Assembly: GCA_017934545.1 (NCBI GenBank)
Contig: JAGBJI010000001.1
Coordinates: 62,001 to 126,000 of the forward strand
Source of the DNA: Bacteroidales bacterium
GTDB lineage: Bacteria > Bacteroidota > Bacteroidia > Bacteroidales > P3
DNA length: 64,000 nucleotides
Direction of reading: 5' to 3'
The notes under the pieces are model-generated. The model did no database searches, was not told the DNA's origin, and saw nothing but the letters and a program-made list of their open reading frames with translations. How positions within the stretch are numbered: the first letter of the stretch is position 1; each line of letters starts with the position of its first letter. Shown piece after piece: positions 58,894 through 64,000 of this stretch. A program made the position numbers and the translations under genes.

Positions 58894-61140
58894 ATGAGAT
58901 TATATAAAAGTTTTTTGCTTGCCTTGTGTATTGCCGCAGTGTTTAACGGCCATACGCAGACGTCTTCGGAGTCATCTTCCGTACAAAGAAAAAAGGTGGC
59001 TGTGGTTTTGTCGGGCGGCGGAGCCAAAGGAACGGCACATATAGGTGCGTTGAAAGTCTTGGAGCAGGCGGGCATTCCCATAGACATGATAGTGGGAACG
59101 AGTATGGGTGCGTTGATGGGCGGATTGTACTGCATTGGTTACGATTCGCATATGTTGGATTCGTTGGTTCGTATACAAGATTGGCCTTTTTTGTTGTCCG
59201 ACCGTATTGACCCGATGGACCAAGACATTGTAAACCGCAACAAACAAAACACATATATGCTTTCCCTGTCCGTTAACGACGGTAAGGGAAGAATATCCAT
59301 GGCTCAACCGGGATTTATCAAAGGAAAAAATCTTGCCAACCTGTTTTCGCGTTTGACATTGGGTTACCATGACAGCATAGATTTTAATTTGCTTCCCATA
59401 CCTTTTGCATGCGTTGCCACGGATATGGTCAAATTCAACGAAATAGTGTTCCACAGCGGCAATCTTGCCACTGCCATGCGGGCTTCGATGAGTATTCCCG
59501 CAGTTTTCTCGCCCGTACAGCTTGACACTATGGTACTTGTGGACGGAGGGTTGAGAAACAATTTTCCCGTTGACGTGGCCAAAGCCATGGGAGCGGATAT
59601 TGTCATCGGCGTGACGGTGCAGAACATCAAGGAAAAGACCCCTGATTATTTTAATTCCACTGGTGCGGTCATCAATCAGTTGATGGACGTCAATACGGAG
59701 AATAAACTGTTGGACAATTTGCTGATGACCGATATTTTTATCCGCGTCAACGTTGACGGATATTCGGCTGCAAGTTTCAATTCGGACGCCATAGACACGT
59801 TAATCAACAGAGGAGAAAGAGCGGCAATGCAACAATGGGATGCACTTATGGATTTAAAAAAGGAATTGTCGCTTTCGGACAGCGGCAATGCAGACGGGCA
59901 AAGAGTTGTGCGTAAATACCGGATGATACATCCGCAGACCAAACTGAAGGTAAGCCAAACGGAGTTTAAAAACATAGCATCGGCCGACAAAAAATATTTA
60001 CAGGAAAAGTTCAATCTGCACAAAGGCGGTGTTACAACCGTAGAAGGAGTGGAAAAAGCCGTAACAGCTTTACGCAGCAATTTGTTCTATCAGGATGCAT
60101 CCTACCAGATACATTATCAAAAAGACGGTTACAAGATTTCGCTTGAGAGCGAAGGAAAGAAAGCCGCCCAATTGTTTATGGGCGTACGCTTTGATAACGA
60201 AGAAAAAGTGTCGTTGCAGTTTTGCGGACTTATGCCTTTGCGTATCGTAGTGCCTACCGTGTTGCAGGGAACGGTGCGTTTGGGCAAGCGGAGTATGGGT
60301 AAATTGGAGGCAACTCTCAATCCCTCGTCGTTTGTTCCCGTTTCGCTTGCATATACTTACAGACATCAGGACATAAACGTGTATTATCACGCCAGCAAAG
60401 ACTTCAATCCCGATTACAATCAGCATCAGGTGGAGTTGGGAATATTGAATTACGGTTACAAAAACTTACTTGTGGATTTTTTTGCGAGATGGGACTATTA
60501 TGATTACAAGCAAATACTTATGGGACAGCGGTCGCGTAGTCCCGTAAAGAACGTTTCGCACTTGTTTTCTTACAATGCACGGGTGCATTTTGACAACAGA
60601 AGCAATCCTTATTTCGCCGTACAGGGAGATAAGTATGAAATAAAGTACGGAATGTATACCGACAATCTGTACCAATACAAAAACTCGTCGCCCGTTCATG
60701 TTCTGTCGTTCAATTCCATGAAAATAATTCCGCTTAACCGCAGTTTGGTTTTTGAGCCTATGCTTTACGGAAGAAACGTTTTTAAAAGTAACGCACCCAC
60801 AATACTTCAAAACTGTATCGGAGGTAATTATTTCGCCCACTATATAGAACAGCAGATGCCGTTTGCAGGCATTGACAACGTGGAAGCGGCGGGTAACAGT
60901 TTTTTAGCAGCCGAATTGAACTTCAGACAGCGTATTTTGACCCACAACTATGTGTCTTTGACGGCGGCGGTTGCCCAATCGGCAGATGAAATCAAAGCTT
61001 TGTTTGACGACAGTCCGCTTATCGGCGTAAGATTGTCCTATGCGTACAGTTCGGTTATAGGTCCGGTGGGAGCAAGCATAGGTTTTAGCAACCGTACGCA
61101 CGAACCTTATCTGTTTGTAAACATAGGTTATGAATTTTAA
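58894..61140 (+). CDS. Patatin-like phospholipase with outer-membrane barrel
   Basis: 748 residues. Signal peptide about 1-23. The patatin domain (about 30-330) has the oxyanion motif VVLSGGGAKGTAHIGALK, the nucleophile motif GTSMGALMGG (GxSxG, Ser about residue 70) and the partner Asp in LVDGGLRNNFPVD. A POTRA-like linker and a C-terminal BamA-type barrel (about 400-748, ending LFVNIGYEF with terminal Phe) follow. Such proteins hydrolyse phospholipids and anchor in the outer membrane (type Vd-like). Export of the patatin domain through the barrel is inference. Confidence 0.88.
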   Translation: MRLYKSFLLALCIAAVFNGHTQTSSESSSVQRKKVAVVLSGGGAKGTAHIGALKVLEQAGIPIDMIVGTSMGALMGGLYCIGYDSHMLDSLVRIQDWPFLLSDRIDPMDQDIVNRNKQNTYMLSLSVNDGKGRISMAQPGFIKGKNLANLFSRLTLGYHDSIDFNLLPIPFACVATDMVKFNEIVFHSGNLATAMRASMSIPAVFSPVQLDTMVLVDGGLRNNFPVDVAKAMGADIVIGVTVQNIKEKTPDYFNSTGAVINQLMDVNTENKLLDNLLMTDIFIRVNVDGYSAASFNSDAIDTLINRGERAAMQQWDALMDLKKELSLSDSGNADGQRVVRKYRMIHPQTKLKVSQTEFKNIASADKKYLQEKFNLHKGGVTTVEGVEKAVTALRSNLFYQDASYQIHYQKDGYKISLESEGKKAAQLFMGVRFDNEEKVSLQFCGLMPLRIVVPTVLQGTVRLGKRSMGKLEATLNPSSFVPVSLAYTYRHQDINVYYHASKDFNPDYNQHQVELGILNYGYKNLLVDFFARWDYYDYKQILMGQRSRSPVKNVSHLFSYNARVHFDNRSNPYFAVQGDKYEIKYGMYTDNLYQYKNSSPVHVLSFNSMKIIPLNRSLVFEPMLYGRNVFKSNAPTILQNCIGGNYFAHYIEQQMPFAGIDNVEAAGNSFLAAELNFRQRILTHNYVSLTAAVAQSADEIKALFDDSPLIGVRLSYAYSSVIGPVGASIGFSNRTHEPYLFVNIGYEF

Positions 61141-61172
61141 CGGCGAAAACACTGCAGATAAAAGCCCTTTGA

Positions 61173-61188
61173 GGCAAAACATTTTGCC
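61173..61188. promoter_or_regulatory. Palindrome overlapping the sufC -33 element
   Basis: GGCAAAACATTTTGCC is a palindrome with a 2-nt centre. It overlaps the TTG at 61184-61186 and lies 33 nt after the patatin stop, so it may be an operator, a weak terminator or both. Confidence 0.4.
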
Positions 61189-61213
61189 GTGAGGATTTTT
61201 TGTTATAACTTTG
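61184..61213 (+). promoter_or_regulatory. Promoter of sufC
   Basis: TTG (61184-61186), 19 nt, then TAACTTTG (61206-61213), an exact match, 39 nt before the start codon. Confidence 0.7.
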
Positions 61214-61252
61214 CAAAAGTTTTTTAAGTGATAATTAATAAATTAAAATCAT

Positions 61253-62011
61253 ATGGCTTTACTGGAAATAAATAATCTGCATGTTTCTATCGGCGGCAAA
61301 GAGATATTGAAAGGGCTGAACCTTACTGTAAACAAAGGTGAAATTCACGCTATAATGGGTCCTAACGGCAACGGAAAGAGTACTTTGGCTGCCGTTATCG
61401 CAGGCAACGACAAGTTTACCGTAACCCAAGGCAGTATAACATACAAAGGCATGGATTTGTTGTCAATGAGCGTTGAGCAACGGGCATGCGAAGGAGTTTT
61501 TCTCGGATTTCAATATCCTGTAGAGATACCCGGCGTAAGTATAACCAACTTTATGAAAACCGCAATCAACGAACAACGCAAATACAGAGGCGAAGACCCG
61601 ATAAGTGCGCGCGATTTCTTGGCGTTGATGAAGGAAAAAGAGCAGTATGTTGAACTTTCGTCCACCCTTGCGGGCAGAAGCGTAAACGAGGGCTTCTCCG
61701 GGGGAGAAAAGAAACGCAACGAGATATTTCAGATGGCTATGTTGCAGCCTACGTTGAGTATTTTGGACGAAACGGATTCGGGTTTGGACATAGACGCATT
61801 GCGTATTGTTGCAGGCGGAGTGAACAAAGTGCATACGCAGGACGACGCCGTGATAGTCATAACCCACTATCAAAGACTGTTGGACTACATCGTACCGGAC
61901 ATCGTTGATATTTTGTACGAAGGAAAGATAGTTAAAAGCGGCGGCAAAGAGCTTGCAAAAGTATTGGAAGAAAAAGGATACGATTGGATTCGCAAAGAAT
62001 TGAATCAATAA
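61253..62011 (+). CDS. sufC: Fe-S cluster assembly ATPase SufC
   Basis: 252 residues. Walker A GPNGNGKSTLAAVIAG (about 36-51), the SufC-type signature FSGGEKKRNEIFQMA and Walker B LSILDETDSGLDIDAL are complete, followed by VIVITHYQRLLDY. It is the ATPase of the SufBCD scaffold for building Fe-S clusters in the cytoplasm. The partners sufB and sufD are not adjacent here; the neighbours are the patatin gene and an HU-like gene. It has its own promoter. Confidence 0.95.
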   Translation: MALLEINNLHVSIGGKEILKGLNLTVNKGEIHAIMGPNGNGKSTLAAVIAGNDKFTVTQGSITYKGMDLLSMSVEQRACEGVFLGFQYPVEIPGVSITNFMKTAINEQRKYRGEDPISARDFLALMKEKEQYVELSSTLAGRSVNEGFSGGEKKRNEIFQMAMLQPTLSILDETDSGLDIDALRIVAGGVNKVHTQDDAVIVITHYQRLLDYIVPDIVDILYEGKIVKSGGKELAKVLEEKGYDWIRKELNQ

Positions 62012-62040
62012 CTCACAACAATCAAACGAAATTTCATTTA

Positions 62041-62179
62041 AATTTTGCCGAATGCGGAATCATCCGTTAAAAAACCACTTTTTTTAACCGAAAAAAAGTG
62101 GTTTTTTAAGTAAAAAAAGCAGGTTTTTTGTAATAAAAAAAGTGGTTTTTCCGTTGTTAAAGTGTGAATCGGCAAAAAT
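62041..62179. repeat. 22-nt-pitch A/T array with outer inverted repeat, copy E (4 units)
   Basis: Four units are centred at 62077, 62099, 62121 and 62143. The outer ATTTTGCC (62042-62049) with GGCAAAAAT (62171-62179) is centred at about 62110, the midpoint of the four units. The cores include GTGG, CCAC and GCAGG, as in copy D. It lies between two plus-strand genes (sufC and the HU-like gene). Confidence 0.85.
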
Positions 62180-62256
62180 GAAGTGCGGAAGCAAAAAAAT
62201 ATTTTCACAAAACTATATACATAGAAATTATAAACAATTAAAAACAAAGCAAAGCG

Positions 62257-62700
62257 ATGGCAATAAAATTCAGAAAAATGGTACGCAACGTGTACCGCAA
62301 CGGCAAGACAACCAAGATGTATAACGCAAAAATAGTTCATTCGGGCGTTGTAACCGAAAAAGACATAGCCAAACGTATGGTTCAGTATTCTACGATAGGC
62401 GAAGCCGACGTGGCATTGGCGATAGTGGCTTTTAAAGAACAGTTTATACATTATCTTACGCAGGGTATGATAATAGAATTGGGCGAGTTGGGCAGATTTA
62501 AAGCAAGTTTTAAAACCAATGCCTGCGAAGACTTGGACAGCGTAAACGCAAAAACGGTCAAAAACATCACCTGTATATACAAACCGGGTAAGGAAATAAA
62601 ACAGGCATTGGAAGAAACACCGTTGATAATGGAGAGGGATTTGGACGAGAACGGGCAATTGGTTTTGAATTCACATTCAAAAAAATCGGACAAAGAGTAG
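62257..62700 (+). CDS. HU-related DNA-binding protein
   Basis: 147 residues, longer than the usual 90 of HU. KIVHSGVVTEKDIAKRMVQYSTIGEADVAL is an HU-type helical start, and IIELGELGRFKASFKTNACE is the beta core leading into the DNA-binding arm. It belongs to the HU-related family of Bacteroidota with an acidic tail (RDLDENGQLVLNSHSKKSDKE). These proteins probably bend or coat DNA; DNA binding has not been shown for most. No promoter motif was recognised directly before it; a repeat array lies about 80 nt upstream. Confidence 0.85.
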   Translation: MAIKFRKMVRNVYRNGKTTKMYNAKIVHSGVVTEKDIAKRMVQYSTIGEADVALAIVAFKEQFIHYLTQGMIIELGELGRFKASFKTNACEDLDSVNAKTVKNITCIYKPGKEIKQALEETPLIMERDLDENGQLVLNSHSKKSDKE

Positions 62701-62725
62701 TTTTGCCCTAATTCATGCGCGGACT

Positions 62726-62755
62726 TTGTCAATACAAATAATTGTATTAATTTTG
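62726..62755 (+). promoter_or_regulatory. Promoter of the YitT-family gene
   Basis: TTG (62726-62728), 19 nt, then TAATTTTG (62748-62755), an exact match, 37 nt before the start codon. Confidence 0.7.
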
Positions 62756-62792
62756 CAAAAAATTTGTACAATATTGTAAGACTTTAATTTTT

Positions 62793-63830
62793 ATGGAAAA
62801 CAAAGGCAAGTTAAAGGCGTGGATAGACCGTTTCACCAAAGAAAGCGAAAAACCGTTCACCAAACAATGGTATTCGGCTTACGGTAAGATAGTGTTGGGT
62901 TGTTTTTTGTTTGCATTGGCGGACTTTTTGTTCGTAGTTCCTTACGGTATGGCACCCGGAGGAGTGTACGGATTGATGTCCGTGTTTAACAACCTGTGGT
63001 CTTGGCCGATGGATTTGGTTATTTTGATGGATTTGCCTCTGTTTATAATCGGATTGATTGTACTCGGGGCTAACTTCGGAGTGAAAACATTGCTTTCGGT
63101 TATACTTACATGGGTTTTTACTTGGTTTGCGGAAAACGTATTCTATATTCCCCAATTCGGATATATACCTTTGATACATTCGGGTGACTTTATATCGGCC
63201 GAAACCTTCTCTGCGTTGGGACAGCAATTGCAGGAATTGTATTTACCCGTAAGAGGATTGGGGGAAAGTAACATTGTAAGTTATTTCCGTCCGGATTACC
63301 TGTTGAATTCCATAGTCGGAGGATTGGCTTACGGCGTTTCAATAGCCATGATATTCTCTTCAGGGGCTACATCGGGCGGAACGGACGTGGTATCCATGAT
63401 TCTGCACAAGTATACCCATCTTCCGTTGGGAACGCTTGTGATGATAGTGGATTCAATCATCGCTTTGACCTCGTTTGCAATAGGAGGCGACATCCGTTTG
63501 CCTATATTCTCTGTGATACTTATATTTGTTGAAAGCAAAGTTATAGACATTGTTATTGACAACAAGGTAAACAAAACCATGCTGATTATAAGTAACAACA
63601 CCGAAGGCATGAAAAAACTCATCTTGGATGATTTGCAACGCAGCGGAACGGTGTTTAACGGCAGGGGTTTGTATATGGATTCGGAGCGTAATATGATTTA
63701 TACCACCGTAAGTAGAAAAGAATACAACAAAATAAAATATTCGGCCAAGAATATAGACCCTCATTGTTTTATAACCATAATCAATAACACTGAAACGTTG
63801 GGCGAGGGTTTTGACGAGTTGCCCGATTGA
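62793..63830 (+). CDS. YitT-family membrane protein
   Basis: 345 residues with five or six membrane segments. ALADFLFVVPYGMAPGGVYG and IFSSGATSGGTDVVSMILHK are the YitT (DUF161) hallmarks, and the C-terminal part (TMLIISNNTEGMKKLILDDL, YTTVSRKEYNKIKYSAKNID) is a DUF2179 domain on the cytoplasmic side. Function unknown; transport is assumed. The insertion around LYLPVRGLGESNIVSYFRPD makes it longer than the usual 280-290. It has its own exact promoter. Confidence 0.88.
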   Translation: MENKGKLKAWIDRFTKESEKPFTKQWYSAYGKIVLGCFLFALADFLFVVPYGMAPGGVYGLMSVFNNLWSWPMDLVILMDLPLFIIGLIVLGANFGVKTLLSVILTWVFTWFAENVFYIPQFGYIPLIHSGDFISAETFSALGQQLQELYLPVRGLGESNIVSYFRPDYLLNSIVGGLAYGVSIAMIFSSGATSGGTDVVSMILHKYTHLPLGTLVMIVDSIIALTSFAIGGDIRLPIFSVILIFVESKVIDIVIDNKVNKTMLIISNNTEGMKKLILDDLQRSGTVFNGRGLYMDSERNMIYTTVSRKEYNKIKYSAKNIDPHCFITIINNTETLGEGFDELPD

Positions 63831-63899
63831 TAATAAAACATTGTTTTGGGATTTGTCAAGTAAAGATTGTTCGGATTAAATTAACATCATATTTTCGTA

Positions 63900-64000
63900 A
63901 TGGGACAACAGGATAATATTTGCGAGTGCTTTGCGTGTGATATACCGTCGTTGGATACAATCAAAATCAAACGCCGCAACGGTGAATTTATAAAAGAAAA
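63900..64000 (+). CDS. Start of an unidentified gene (cut by window edge)
   Basis: An open frame of 33 full codons from the ATG at 63900 to the window end. It begins MGQQDNICECFACDIPSLDT, with a CxCxxC cluster near the N-terminus that might bind metal. Too short to identify. Confidence 0.4.
   Translation, partial: MGQQDNICECFACDIPSLDTIKIKRRNGEFIKE

Overview
The window looks like chromosomal DNA of a Bacteroidales-type bacterium (phylum Bacteroidota). The evidence is its AT-rich composition, several promoters of the form TTG-N19-TAnnTTTG that occur only in that phylum, two secreted proteins with type IX secretion (T9SS) C-terminal sorting domains, a PorV/PorQ-family barrel, a SecD-SecF fusion, a FeoA-FeoB fusion, and Bacteroidota families such as DUF4230, DUF4301, DUF4465 and the HU-related family. 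I see no rRNA, tRNA, transposase, integrase or CRISPR array. Both edges cut a gene.

Layout. 1-4.3 kb (minus): a partial AraC regulator, then an operon of BASS-family transporter, LicD-like transferase, RsmA and MntP. 4.6-7.6 kb (plus): radical SAM protein, 5-formyl-THF cyclo-ligase and Lnt. 7.7-11.2 kb (plus): a T9SS cargo with fibronectin-like domains and an ExbB-ExbD-TonB set. 11.3-15.1 kb: a redox-defence island, mostly minus strand: ferritin-like protein, flavin/PNPOx-like protein, small winged-helix protein, rubredoxin, metallo-beta-lactamase-fold hydrolase, glutathione peroxidase and an OhrR/MarR regulator. Its leading promoter carries two matching palindromic operators. 15.6-21.9 kb: PpiD-like chaperone, then a convergent mnmA-nif3-zinc ribbon-pyrC operon. 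22.3-27.7 kb: an MFS transporter and SecDF. 27.7-37.2 kb (plus): a TonB-dependent receptor, a 1538-residue exported protein and a PorV/PorQ-like barrel, which look like one envelope module. 37.3-39.5 kb: GreA, a HIT protein and two DUF4230 proteins. 39.7-43.3 kb: a regulator fusing a RIC/YtfE-type di-iron domain to a LuxR helix-turn-helix, divergent from feoAB and a small Cys-rich Feo partner. 43.4-45.8 kb: a cobalamin riboswitch in front of a DUF4465 T9SS cargo. 45.9-50.5 kb (minus): acyltransferase, PdxJ, HflX, CstA. 51-64 kb: GlmS, DUF4301, RuvC, a bifunctional-nuclease-family protein, membrane pyrophosphatase, patatin-barrel protein, a lone SufC, an HU-like protein, a YitT-family protein and a cut-off gene.

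The most unusual signal is not a gene. Nine intergenic regions each hold an array of three or four near-palindromic units of about 15-17 nt, and the units sit at an exact 22-nt pitch. Five arrays (A-tract, short core, T-tract) are enclosed by an outer inverted repeat centred exactly on the array midpoint. Two arrays use the core CATATG, one uses GGACGGTTC and one uses CAAAACCGTTTTG. They lie between divergent, convergent and co-directional genes, so terminator function alone does not explain them.

Coordinates, motifs and spacings were read by eye from the sequence. Family assignments rest on remembered family motifs, not on a database search.
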